Source: Polyangiaceae bacterium (GTDB lineage: Bacteria; Myxococcota; Polyangia; Polyangiales; Polyangiaceae). Taken from it: a stretch of 29,584 nt of DNA. Both the position numbers and the translations under genes were made by a program. The stretch lies in the NCBI GenBank assembly GCA_025936205.1, contig JAICTU010000038.1, positions 1 through 29,584 on the forward strand, read 5' to 3'. Every line of letters starts with the position of its first letter. Within the stretch, counting starts at the first letter, position 1. The notes under the pieces are model-generated. The model was not told the origin of the DNA. It worked only from the letters and a program-made list of their open reading frames with translations, and made no database searches. This document shows positions 1 to 9,719 of the stretch, one piece after another.

Positions 1-372
1 GACGGCAAACGCGCTCAGCCAGCAACCGAGTAGCAGCCCACAGCCGGTGGAGGACGCTCGCAACCCGGCGTGCACCGCGTCCGGCAACGCTCGCAGGGCA
101 TCGGCGAGGGGCGACCCTTCCGCCGAGAACGCGCGCAGCGCGTTCGCCGGCAGCCCGGACTCGGCAGGCCAGCGCCCGCCGGCGCGCGCGAGGACGGCGA
201 GCCACGCCGTCAGCAGCGGGCCAAACAGCGCGCATTTCAAGATCGAGTGGCGGGCGGCGGCGGGCAGCTCGCGGCGCCGGGCCAGCAGCGCTCCGAACGC
301 GCCCCACGCCGCCGCATGGAGGCAGTAGGTCGCGATCCAGGTGGCGCCGCGCACGAGCCAACCGCTATCCAT
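1..372 (-). CDS. BlaR1/M56-type membrane sensor or peptidase, N-terminal part, cut by window edge
   Basis: Open on the minus strand from ATG at 372 to the window edge, so only about 124 N-terminal residues are visible. The stretch starts MDSGWLVRGATWIATYCLHA, and the segment HSILKCALFGPLLTAWLAVL is typical of the first membrane helices of M56/BlaR1-family proteins (His-Ser-x-Leu, then hydrophobic residues). The zinc-protease motif HEXXH, if present, lies beyond the edge. The ATG is 2 nt after the stop of the BlaI repressor, so the two are co-transcribed, the classical BlaI-BlaR1 arrangement in which the membrane protein senses a signal and inactivates the repressor. Whether it senses beta-lactams cannot be told; many such pairs in this kind of genome have no beta-lactamase nearby, and none is seen here. 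Confidence 0.7.
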   Translation of the reverse strand, partial: MDSGWLVRGATWIATYCLHAAAWGAFGALLARRRELPAAARHSILKCALFGPLLTAWLAVLARAGGRWPAESGLPANALRAFSAEGSPLADALRALPDAVHAGLRASSTGCGLLLGCWLSAFAV

Positions 373-374
373 GG

Positions 375-749
375 TCAGCTCCGCTTCTCGTCGATCAACC
401 TGCGCATCTCTTCCAGCGTCTCCGAGCTCAGCTCTTCAGACTCCAGGAGCTGCGCGGTGAGTGCCGAGGCGCTGCCGCCGAAGAACGAGCTGACCAGTCG
501 CTCCAGGGCGCCGCGCGCCGCATCTCGCTGCTCGATCTTGGCCCGGTACAGGAAGATGCGCCCGGATTTGCGGTGCTTCACCCAGCCTTGCCTGCTGAGC
601 CGCTGCAGCAGCGTGGCCACCGTGGTCGGAGCGAGCTCCAGTCCCTGCCCGCGAAGCGCCTCCAGCACGTCCGCCACCGTCGCTTCACCGAGCGCCCACA
701 GGGCCCTCATGACCGACAACTGCAGGTCCGTCAGCGCTCCCAATGCCAC
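375..749 (-). CDS. BlaI/MecI/CopY family transcriptional repressor
   Basis: A winged-helix repressor of about 124 residues, the normal BlaI length. The core starts LTDLQLSVMRALWALGEATV and continues with the recognition-helix region TTVATLLQRLSRQGWVKH, followed by the GRIFLYRA wing; the C-terminal part (LERLVSSFFGGSASALTAQL) is the dimerisation domain. The frame is open further upstream to 941, but homology begins only near the GTG at 749, and a promoter and two operators lie directly upstream of that codon, so GTG 749 (or TTG 743) is the likely start. There is no Shine-Dalgarno; the predicted transcription start falls on the GTG, so the message may be leaderless. The protein should repress its own operon with the M56 protein by binding the palindromes at 751-799. 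Confidence 0.85.
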   Translation of the reverse strand: MALGALTDLQLSVMRALWALGEATVADVLEALRGQGLELAPTTVATLLQRLSRQGWVKHRKSGRIFLYRAKIEQRDAARGALERLVSSFFGGSASALTAQLLESEELSSETLEEMRRLIDEKRS

Positions 750-750
750 G

Positions 751-799
751 ACTACAACTGTGGTCCAAGGACCGTGCTTGTCAACTACAAACGTAGTTG
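751..799 (-). promoter_or_regulatory. blaI promoter with two BlaI-type operators
   Basis: Two related palindromes: CAACTAC-AAAC-GTAGTTG (782-799, perfect 7-bp arms) and ACTAC-AACT-GTGGT (751-764, one mismatch). Their centres are 33 bp apart, about three helical turns. Read on the minus strand, TTGACA (784-779) is followed after 17 bp by ACAGTT (761-756), a sigma-70-like promoter whose -35 overlaps one operator and whose -10 overlaps the other. The ACTAC/GTAGT arms contain the TACA/TGTA-like core known for BlaI/MecI/CopY operators. Autorepression is inferred. Confidence 0.75.
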
Positions 800-935
800 C
801 CGGGACGGGAGCGACCTCACCACTGCTGCGCCACGGCGATCCCGAGATGCAGGCGTCGATTGTAAGGCAATGCCAGCTGCGGAGGCTCTCATGCGCCGCG
901 CTCGCCATGCGACATCTGCGTGCAACACGTAATCG

Positions 936-950
936 GCGCAAACGCTGCGC
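936..950 (+). promoter_or_regulatory. Putative activator binding site (inverted repeat) upstream of the SRPBCC gene
   Basis: GCGCAA-ACG-CTGCGC, an inverted repeat of the same form as those upstream of four other sigma-54-like promoters in this window. It ends 49 bp before the -24 element at 1000. A weak second copy (right half CTGCGT at 916-921) lies 29 bp further upstream. Confidence 0.5.
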
Positions 951-999
951 GCCAGGGTCCCATCCAGGCGCGCACGGCCCGTTTCCGCGCCTTCTCCGC

Positions 1000-1015
1000 T
1001 GGCACGGGGCGTGCT
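1000..1015 (+). promoter_or_regulatory. Sigma-54 promoter (-24/-12) for the SRPBCC gene
   Basis: TGGCACG-GGGC-GTGCT matches the sigma-54 consensus TGGCACG-N4-TTGCW at every fixed base except the first T of the -12 box. The predicted transcription start is near 1026, only about 3 nt before the ATG at 1029, implying a leaderless or nearly leaderless message. Confidence 0.55.
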
Positions 1016-1028
1016 CGGCGCTCTTTAC

Positions 1029-1979
1029 ATGGCAACTCCTCTGCTCAGCTCATCCGGTACGCCGTGGCGACGCGCCGGCGCGCTGCTCGGCTCCACTGCG
1101 TCGTTGCTCGGATTGCTCGTGGTTGCAGTCCGCCCCCGGTATTCCACCTGGGGCTCCAGCCTCGAAGAGCAACGGTCGCGACCGGCCGTGGCCGTGAGCC
1201 GCGGGCTCGAGCTGCAAGTGGTGCGCGCCGTCCCGGTCCAGGCGCCTTCGGAGCACGTCTTTGCCTGGCTGGCCCAGCTCGGGCAGGACCGAGCTGGCTT
1301 CTACAGCTATGACTTGCTCGAGAACCTCGCCGGCTGCCGCATGCCGCGCATCGAGCGTCTCGATCCCGCGTTGCAACACTGGAGCGTCGGCAATCGCTTG
1401 TGGATGTACCCCCAGGACGAGCTGGGCGGCGCCGGCTACGCGCGCTTGATCGAGTATCGCCCGGGCGCTGCGCTGGTGTTCGAAACTCGCGCGCCGGGCG
1501 CAGGCGTCGAGTCGGCCCCCAGCGGCTTGTGGTCGCTCGAGGTGCGCTCGACCGGCGCAGGCAGCTCGCGCCTGATCGCCAGCGGCTTCGGCGCCTCGCC
1601 CCCGAGTCTCCTCGGCGCCGCCTTCAACCGCACGGTGTTCGAACCGATGCACTTCGCCATGGAGCGGCGCATGCTGAAGGGAATTGCCGGGCTGGCAGAG
1701 GGCACCCCGATTCCGGCTTCGGCGGACGCCGTGATGGTCGTCCTCTGGGCGCTGACATTCACGGTCTTCGTTGCCAGCGCCCTCTCGGTGCTGCTCGGAC
1801 GCCGCTGGCGGTTGCGCCTGCTCAGCTTCATCGCTGCGGGACTCGTGTTTCAGGTCCTCACGCTCGGGCAACCCAGCTTGCTGCTGGGCGTGCCGCTGGT
1901 GGCGGGGCTGCTGCTGCTCGCCTGGGCTCCACGCCGAACGCTCGGCGAGCAGCTGCAGCGGCTCGCACCGGTCATCTGA
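1029..1979 (+). CDS. SRPBCC-fold membrane protein of unknown function
   Basis: About 316 residues. One hydrophobic segment near residues 18-36 (LLGSTASLLGLLVVAV) is followed by a START/SRPBCC-like lipid- or ligand-binding domain: VFAWLAQLGQDRAGFYSYDL, then LENLAGCRMP, then WSVGNRLWM are hallmarks of a SRPBCC subfamily often fused to membrane helices. The C-terminal third (about residues 230-300) holds two or three membrane helices (MVVLWALTFTVFVASALSVL and FQVLTLGQPSLLLGV). ATG 1029 is chosen because a sigma-54-like promoter would start transcription just before it; an upstream in-frame start at 1011 lies inside that promoter. The 3' end overlaps the convergent ATPase gene by 8 bp. Ligand and role are unknown; the shared promoter type suggests it belongs to the stress regulon. 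Confidence 0.75.
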   Translation: MATPLLSSSGTPWRRAGALLGSTASLLGLLVVAVRPRYSTWGSSLEEQRSRPAVAVSRGLELQVVRAVPVQAPSEHVFAWLAQLGQDRAGFYSYDLLENLAGCRMPRIERLDPALQHWSVGNRLWMYPQDELGGAGYARLIEYRPGAALVFETRAPGAGVESAPSGLWSLEVRSTGAGSSRLIASGFGASPPSLLGAAFNRTVFEPMHFAMERRMLKGIAGLAEGTPIPASADAVMVVLWALTFTVFVASALSVLLGRRWRLRLLSFIAAGLVFQVLTLGQPSLLLGVPLVAGLLLLAWAPRRTLGEQLQRLAPVI

Positions 1980-4569
1980 GCGCGGCGCGCGCCCCGAATC
2001 CAGCCGGCGCAAAAGCAGAGGGGCTCGGCGCTGCTTGATCTGCCCGACGATAGAACCAACGCTTGAGCCCCTCGGCGGACGCGACGTACAGCGCCGTGAT
2101 GGCGATCACCGCCAGCAGCAGCTCCAGCGGCAGCGGCGTGAACCCGAGCGCCCCGGAGCCCGGCAGGTACGGGATCGCCAGCGCGACAGCGCTCAGGATC
2201 AGCGTCGAGACGAGCAAGATCTTGCCCGGCCGGCTCTCGTAGAAGACGCGACGTGTGCGCACCACCAGAGCCACCACCAGCTCGGTGAGCAGCGACTGCA
2301 CGAACCAACAGGTGCGAAATTCGGCCGGCGCCGCCCGGAACCCGAGGAGCAGCACCGCAAACGTCAAGCCATCGAAGGTGCTGCTCAGCACTCCGAACGC
2401 CAGCATGAAGCGCTGGATGAAGCGCATGTCCCAGCGCCGAGGTTGCGCCACCAGCTCGGGATCGACGCCATCGTCGGCCAGACCGACCGCCGGAATATCC
2501 GACAGGAAGTTGTTCAGCAGGATCTGCCCTGCCGTCAGCGGCAGAAACGGCAGCAGGGGCGATGTCACGGCCATGCTCAGCATGTTGCCGAGGTTGGCGC
2601 TGGTCGTGGTGTTCACGTACTTGAGCGTGTTGGCGAAGGTGCGCCGCCCCTCCTCGATGCCGCGGCGCAACACCGCCAGATCCTGCTCCAGCAGCACGAA
2701 ATCCGCGGCCTCGCGCGCCACGTCCACGGCGCGATCCACTGACAAGCTGGTATCGGCCGCGTGCATGGCCGGCGCGTCGTTCACGCCGTCACCGAGAAAG
2801 CCGACCACGTGCCCCAGCTTCTTCAGCGAGAGGATGATGCGCTCCTTCTGGTTGGGGTCGACCTCGACGAACAGGTCGGTGCGCTCGGCTTCGCGCCACA
2901 GCGCTTCGTCATGCAATTCGTCGAGCTGGGCTCCCGTGAGCACGCGCGGAGCAGCAATTCCGACCAGGCCCGCGATGTGCTCGGCGACCAGCCGCGCGTC
3001 CCCGGTGATCACCTTCACCTGCACGCCGAGGCGCTTCAGGTCCTCGAGGGCCTCGCGAGCGCCCGGCTTCGCCTGATCCAGGAAGGTCAGGAAGCCTTCG
3101 AAGGTGAGCTCGGTCTCGTCGGCGCGCCCGTACGCCGCCTGCTCCGGCAGCGTCCTCGTCGCGACGGCGATCACCCGGTAGCCCCGCCCCGTCCACTCTT
3201 GCTGTAGCCGCTCGAGCTCGGCACGCGTCGCCCCTGTCAATAGGCTGCCATCGGTCAGCCAGGTCGAGACGTCGAGCACCTGGCGCACCGCACCTTTGGT
3301 GATCAGCCGCACTCCCTCGGGGCACTCCACCACCACGCTCACGCGCTTGCGCACGAAGTCGAAGGGGACTTCGGCGCGCTTCCGAGTGCCTTCGAGGTCG
3401 GGGCGATGCGCTTCCAGGATCGCATCATCGAGCGGGCTCGGCAGTCCGGTCTCGAGGGCCGCGTTCAGCGCTCCGAGCTCCAGCACGCGGCGGGACTCTG
3501 CGCCGTCGGGGCCGTAGCCACCGCCGACGCGCACGACCCCCTCGGTGAGGGTGCCCGTCTTGTCCGTGCACAGCACGTCCATGCTGCCCAGGTTCTCGAT
3601 CGCGTTCAGACGGCGCAAGCACCCCGCGCGAGGCCATCATGCTGGCGCCGCGTGCCAGATTGATGCTCGAGATCGCGGGCAGGAGCTCCGGGCTGAGCCC
3701 GACGGAAAGTGCGATGGCGAAGAGCAGAGTCTCGATCGGCGGCCTGCCGAGCAGCACATGGCCCACGAACACGAGCAGCGCCATGGTGAGCATCACCTTG
3801 GTCAGCAGGTAACCGAAGTGACGCAGCCCGCGATCAAACTCGCTCTCCGGCGGCCGCAACGAGAGCCGGCCCGCGATTGCGCCAAACTCGGTCGCGGTTC
3901 CGGTGCCCACCACCAGGCAAGCCGCTGTCCCGCTGCGCACGTTGCTGCCGAGAAATACCGTGTTCTCGCGTTTGGACAGGGACGAACCGGCGGGGCAAAC
4001 GCAGGGTCGTTTCTCCACCGCGAAGCTCTCGCCGGTGAGCACTGCCTCGTTGACGTGGCAGTCGCTGGCTTCGAGCACGACCGCATCGGCAGGAACCAGA
4101 CTTCCCGCCGCCAGCAGCACTACGTCGCCGGGTACGACCTCTTCCAGGGAAACGCGCGCAGGATGCCCGTCCCGCAGCACCGTGGCGCGGGTGCGGATGC
4201 GCGCGTTCAACGCGGCAGCCGCCGACTCGGCGCTGTACTCTCGGCTGGCGCCGATGCCCACCGAGGCCACCAGAATGGCCACCACCAGACCGGCGTCCAC
4301 CCACTCGCGCGTCAAAACGGAGACGCGCCTGCCGCGAAGAAAAGCAGCAAGAGCAGCGGGCTCTGCAGCTGATGGCCCAGCACTCGCCAGCGCGAGACCC
4401 GCCGGCGCCGGGTCAGCACGTTGCGGCCGCACTGCTCCAGCCGAGCGCTGGCTTCGGACCCGCTCAGGCCCTGGCGGCTCGAGCGCAGGCGCTGCAGGAG
4501 CGCCTGCGCAGGCAAGGTCCAGTAGCTTTCGATGCGCTCCCCGAGCGCTCCCTGCGCCCTGTCAGCCAC
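1972..4569 (-). pseudogene. Mg2+-importing-type P-type ATPase (MgtA-like), interrupted by two frameshifts
   Basis: All parts of a P-type cation ATPase of about 860 residues are present, but in three reading frames. Segment 1 (from GTG 4569) has the cation-ATPase N-terminal domain (ESYWTLPAQALLQRLRSSRQ) and the first membrane helix, ending in a stop at 4312. Segment 2 resumes at about 4325 (LTREWVDAGLVVAILVASVG), with the TGES actuator loop and the metal-site motif VGLSPELLPAI. Segment 3 starts near 3618 (RRLNAIENLGSMDVLCTDKT), with the phosphorylated Asp in DKTGTLT, the GDGVNDAP hinge, then C-terminal membrane helices. The ENLGSMDVLCTDKTGTLT and PELLP wording is MgtA-like (P3B). GTG 4569 overlaps the hemerythrin stop, suggesting translational coupling. 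Either two single-base errors or a recently disabled gene; the motifs are intact, so decay would be recent. Confidence 0.85.
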
Positions 4570-5059
4570 GGTCAGCGACCGCGGGGCGAGATGTGTCCAG
4601 CGGTTTACCTTTCGCAGCGGGACGGAACGCCGACCGAGCCGAGGGCGGCAGCTCGCGCTCCGCCCACCGATACAACAGCTCGTCTTCTCGATGCGCATGG
4701 GCGCGCAGCAGCGCAACGAAATCCGCGACGAGCTCCGCTCGCACCGCATGCAGGTCTACACCGATCCCGAGCTCGGTCAGGCGGTGCCGGATCAGGTCGT
4801 GCTCGCGCAGCAGGCCCTCGACCTCCAGCGAGTCGATGGCGCGAAAAGCGGGCAGCACGTGGCGCTCTTCAAACTCCATGTGTGCGGTCAACCCTCGATC
4901 GAGGTCCGCCCAGAGCCGGGCTGCATCCTGGCGCGCATCCGCATCAAAGGCGGCGCGCAGCTCAGCGAAGAGTTGGTCGAGCCGCGCGTGGTCTCGGATG
5001 AGCTCGCCGCGCAGGCCGGCGTCCCGCAAAGAAGATGGAGCGCTATCGGGGTGGGACAT
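4562..5059 (-). CDS. Hemerythrin HHE-domain protein
   Basis: About 165 residues from ATG 5059, which has GGAAG about 9 nt upstream. The four-helix hemerythrin pattern is visible: LIRDHARLDQLF (helix 1 His), LTAHMEFEERHVLPAF (His-x3-Glu and following His), LLREHDLIRHRL (third helix His), then AHAHREDELLYRWAERELP (fourth helix His plus Glu). Such domains bind a di-iron centre and carry or sense O2 or NO, or help repair nitrosative damage. It is the first gene of an operon with the P-type ATPase (stop overlaps the ATPase GTG by 6 bp) and is preceded by a sigma-54-like promoter. With nrfHA close by, a role in low-oxygen or nitrite/NO stress is a reasonable inference, but the ligand is not known. 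Confidence 0.88.
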   Translation of the reverse strand: MSHPDSAPSSLRDAGLRGELIRDHARLDQLFAELRAAFDADARQDAARLWADLDRGLTAHMEFEERHVLPAFRAIDSLEVEGLLREHDLIRHRLTELGIGVDLHAVRAELVADFVALLRAHAHREDELLYRWAERELPPSARSAFRPAAKGKPLDTSRPAVADRG

Positions 5060-5096
5060 GCTGTTCGTCTTCCAAAGGCTGAGGCACGAGAGTCTC

Positions 5097-5112
5097 AGCA
5101 AGGGCCATGCCC
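5097..5112 (-). promoter_or_regulatory. Sigma-54 promoter for hemerythrin-ATPase operon
   Basis: On the minus strand, GGGCATG-GCCC-TTGCT: -24 GGC and -12 TTGC with correct spacing, two mismatches from TGGCACG-N4-TTGCW. Predicted start near 5086, giving a 27-nt leader that contains the Shine-Dalgarno of the hemerythrin gene. Confidence 0.6.
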
Positions 5113-5177
5113 CGCGGCCCCCACCCTCACCCAGCATGCCGGGCCTCGGCAAAGACGCTCGGATTCTGGAGAGACAG

Positions 5178-5192
5178 GCGCAATCTTTGCGC
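5178..5192. promoter_or_regulatory. Activator site shared by two divergent sigma-54 promoters
   Basis: GCGCAA-TCT-TTGCGC, a perfect 6-bp inverted repeat midway between the divergent promoters of the hemerythrin operon (65 bp away) and the kinase operon (71 bp away). A degraded copy, GTGCAC-GAT-CCGCGT, sits exactly 30 bp downstream at 5208-5222. Placement and symmetry fit an enhancer-binding-protein site. Confidence 0.6.
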
Positions 5193-5263
5193 GAACCCCG
5201 AGCGGACGTGCACGATCCGCGTTCCGGCCGTCTCTCTCGGCCCTGAACGGGCGGCTTGGCCGT

Positions 5264-5279
5264 TGGCAAGCTCCTTGCA
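5264..5279 (+). promoter_or_regulatory. Sigma-54 promoter for the two-kinase operon
   Basis: TGGCAAG-CTCC-TTGCA, one mismatch from TGGCACG-N4-TTGCW. Predicted start near 5290, followed by GGGGAGGA (5293-5300) and ATG 5306. Confidence 0.7.
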
Positions 5280-5305
5280 CCCTTGCCCATTCGGGGAGGA
5301 CTCCC

Positions 5306-6462
5306 ATGGTCGCAGCCGTTCCGCTACGCTTCGAGCTCAATCCGATGGAGCAACCGACAGCCAAGATCCTCGTCGTCGACGACAACGCACAGAACCGCGC
5401 CCTGGCTCAGGCCACGCTGGAGGACGAGGGCTATCAGGTGATCCTGGCGGAGACGGGAGAAGAGGGGATCCGGGCCGTGGAGCGCGAGCGACCCGACTGT
5501 GTGCTGCTCGACGTGCGCATGCCGGGCACCGACGGCTTCGCGGTCTGCTCGCGCATCCGGACCTTGCCGGAAGGCTCTGACACGCCGGTCGTTTTCCTCA
5601 CCGCCTTGCGCGACGTCGACACGTTCGACCGCGCCTTGCGCGCGGGTGGAGACGACTTCCTCACCAAGCCCGTGCGGCCGACGGAGCTGGTGCTGCGGGT
5701 GCAGGCCGCGCTGCGCCTGCGGCGCATGCACACCGATCTGCGCGAGCACTATGAGCTGGTGCGCCGGCAGCGCGATGACCTGATGCGGCTGCAGCTCCAA
5801 AAGGAGCGCCTGTCAGCCTTCGTCGTGCACGATCTGAAGAATCCAGTGAACACGCTGGACCTGCACGCACAGCTGTTGCAGCGCAATCCGGCGCTGCCCG
5901 AGAGCGCCCGCGAAAGCGTGCGACACATCCGGCATGAGGCGCGCTCGCTCTTACGCCTGATCCTGAACCTGCTCGACATCAGCAAGAGCGATCAAGCCCA
6001 GCTGGCGACCGCCAAGAGCCACGTCGAGCTCGAGCCGCTCCTGCGCGACATCTGCGAGGCCTTCGAGCTGCGCGCCGCGGGGAGCCAGCTGCGCTTCGAG
6101 CGAGTGGTCGACGTGCCCCACGTGCACGCTGACCCCGATCTGCTGCGGCGCGTGCTGGAGAACCTGGTGGACAACGCAATCCGGCATGCACCGCCGCAAA
6201 CGGCGATCCGCCTCAGCACCAGCGCCGGGGATGGAGTCACGCTGATCCGCATTGGCGACCAGGGCCGCGGCATTCCGCCAGAGCTGCGCGACAAGGTCTT
6301 TGAAGCCTTCGCGCAGGGCTCCGCGGAAGCAGCGTTGTCGTTTCGCACCACCCGCGGTCTGGGGCTCGCCTTCTGCAAGATCGCGGTGGAGGCTCACGGC
6401 GGAACCATCACCATCGAAGACGCGCAGCCCGGCGCAGTCTTCTGCATCAGGCTGCCCAACCC

Positions 6463-6466
<4 letters not shown>
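5306..6466 (+). CDS. Receiver domain-histidine kinase fusion
   Basis: 386 residues. ATG 5306 is preceded at 5 nt by GGGGAGGA, a strong ribosome site, and lies after the sigma-54 promoter, so it is preferred over the long upstream extension and over ATG 5345. Residues 17-135 are a CheY-like receiver (KILVVDDNAQN, phospho-Asp D69 in VLLDVRMPG, switch Thr in VVFLTALRD, Lys in FLTKPVRP). A short coiled coil leads to a HisKA-like dimerisation helix with H175 in FVVHDLKNPVNTLDLH, followed by a HATPase domain (N box ENLVDNAIRHA, G1 DQGRGIP, G2 GLGLAFCKIAVEAHGG). No membrane segment, so it is a cytoplasmic kinase that takes its input through the receiver. The stop overlaps the start of the next kinase (TTGA), so the two are co-translated and may form one phosphorelay. 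Confidence 0.9.
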
Positions 6467-8451
<1,985 letters not shown>

Positions 8452-8456
8452 CGCTC

Positions 8457-8501
8457 GCGCAAGCCTTGCGGGCGGGGCCGCGACCGGCGCAAGAGCTGCC
8501 G
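8457..8501 (+). promoter_or_regulatory. Pair of activator sites upstream of usp-nrfHA
   Basis: Two inverted repeats 30 bp apart: GCGCAA-GCC-TTGCGG (8457-8471) and GCGCAA-GAG-CTGCCG (8487-8501). They end 71 and 41 bp before the -24 element. The 71-bp gap is identical to that of the kinase operon. The first begins 6 bp after the stop of the kinase gene. Confidence 0.6.
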
Positions 8502-8542
8502 CCCGGGCGCAGCGATCTGCTCGATCCCCTGCCAGTGGCGCC

Positions 8543-8558
8543 TGGCACGGCTTCTGCT
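8543..8558 (+). promoter_or_regulatory. Sigma-54 promoter for usp-nrfHA
   Basis: TGGCACG-GCTT-CTGCT, one mismatch from TGGCACG-N4-TTGCW. Predicted transcription start near 8569, 2 nt before the GTG at 8571, so the message would be essentially leaderless. Confidence 0.65.
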
Positions 8559-8570
8559 TGGGTGCTAGCC

Positions 8571-9044
8571 GTGGCGACGTTCAAAAAAATCCTGGTCCCC
8601 GTAGACTTCTCCGAGCCTTCGACGCTGGCGCTGGATACTGCCGTGGCCCTGGCGAAGGACTCCGCTGCTTCGCTGACCATCGTGCACGTGTATGAGCCGC
8701 TGGCGATCGCCTTGCCGGAGGGCTACCAGCTCTTTAGCGAAGAGCAGCTGACCCAGATGTTCGAGGAGTTTCAGCGCCTGCTGGCGGAGCAGCGCAGGCG
8801 CGCCGAGCTCGCGGGGGCGCCGCGCGTCGACACGGAGTTGCTGCACGGGTTTGCCGTGAGCGAGATCCAGAACTTCGCCGAGCAGTGCCACTTCGACTTG
8901 ATCGTGATGGGTACGCACGGCCGCCGCGGGCTGAGTCACGCATTCCTGGGGTCGGTGGCGGAGCGTGTAGTGCGCCTGGCGCCCTGCCCCGTGCTCACGG
9001 TGCGTGCGCCTCGCACCAGCGCGAGCACGCCAAAGCCGGCTTGA
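8571..9044 (+). CDS. Universal stress protein (UspA family)
   Basis: 157 residues, one Usp domain of normal length. It opens with the first beta strand (TFKKILVPVDFSEPSTLALD) and ends with the ATP-binding loop G-x2-G-x9-G-S (VMGTHGRRGLSHAFLGSVAE) followed by the last strand CPVLTVRAP. The complete loop suggests the ATP-binding rather than the non-binding branch. GTG 8571 is chosen because it sits directly before the first strand and just after the sigma-54 promoter; in-frame codons further upstream precede that promoter. nrfH starts 39 bp downstream, so usp is probably the first gene of a usp-nrfH-nrfA operon. Usp proteins help cells survive arrest and energy limitation; the exact role here is not known. 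Confidence 0.9.
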   Translation: MATFKKILVPVDFSEPSTLALDTAVALAKDSAASLTIVHVYEPLAIALPEGYQLFSEEQLTQMFEEFQRLLAEQRRRAELAGAPRVDTELLHGFAVSEIQNFAEQCHFDLIVMGTHGRRGLSHAFLGSVAERVVRLAPCPVLTVRAPRTSASTPKPA

Positions 9045-9083
9045 CAGGCTGCGCTCGATGCGTCGTAATCGCCCGGGGTCGAG

Positions 9084-9707
9084 ATGGGGACGCAGGACCG
9101 CTCTGAGCCGCCCTCGCAGCGAGGCTGGCTGCTCCGCTCACTGATACCGGCCTCTCGCGGCACGACGAAGACCAGCTCGCTCGTCTGGGTCTTTGCCGTG
9201 GCGCTCGGCGTGAGCGCCGGTCTCGGCGCCTATACTTTCAGCTATGCCAAGGGGCTTTCTTATTTCGGCACCGACCCGCGCGCGTGCACGAACTGTCACA
9301 TCATGGAGCCCGAATACGCCGGCTGGCAAAAGGGCAGTCACCATGACGTGGCCGTTTGCATCGACTGTCACCTGCCGCACGCCTTCGTCTCGAAGTACCT
9401 GGTCAAGGCTGAAAACGGCTACCGGCACGGCAAGCTGTTCACCACACAGACGTTCGAGGAGCCGATCACGATCAAGCCTGCGGGGCTGGTCATCTTGCAG
9501 TCCAACTGCGAGCGTTGCCATGCCGACCTGGTGCACGACATCATCCGTCCCGAGCCTGCGGGGCCCGCCGCCTGGGCGAAGGAATTTCCCTGTATCCATT
9601 GTCACTGGACAGTAGGGCATGGCGAACGCGCCGGCCTCGGAGGCCCCCTGTCGGCGCGAGAGTTTGGAGCGCAATCGGACAGGTCCAACCTACAGACTGA
9701 GAACTAG
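9084..9707 (+). CDS. nrfH: NrfH-like membrane-anchored tetraheme cytochrome c
   Basis: 207 residues of the NapC/NirT/NrfH family. A single N-terminal membrane anchor (about residues 31-52, LVWVFAVALGVSAGLGAYTF) precedes four CxxCH heme sites: CTNCH, CIDCH, CERCH and CIHCH. The first is part of CTNCHIM, the NrfH feature in which the Met after the heme His serves as ligand. The protein takes electrons from the membrane quinol pool and passes them to NrfA, whose gene follows after 12 bp. It belongs to the nitrite-to-ammonium (DNRA) pathway and faces the periplasm. Probably transcribed from the sigma-54 promoter ahead of usp. Confidence 0.93.
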   Translation: MGTQDRSEPPSQRGWLLRSLIPASRGTTKTSSLVWVFAVALGVSAGLGAYTFSYAKGLSYFGTDPRACTNCHIMEPEYAGWQKGSHHDVAVCIDCHLPHAFVSKYLVKAENGYRHGKLFTTQTFEEPITIKPAGLVILQSNCERCHADLVHDIIRPEPAGPAAWAKEFPCIHCHWTVGHGERAGLGGPLSAREFGAQSDRSNLQTEN

Positions 9708-9719
9708 GAGTACGAGCGC

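Noticed and set aside
70..1197. Long plus-strand open frame over the BlaI/M56 region
   Set aside because: Low-complexity Arg/Ser/Ala composition; the minus strand holds recognisable BlaI and M56 domains. Such shadows are common at this GC content.
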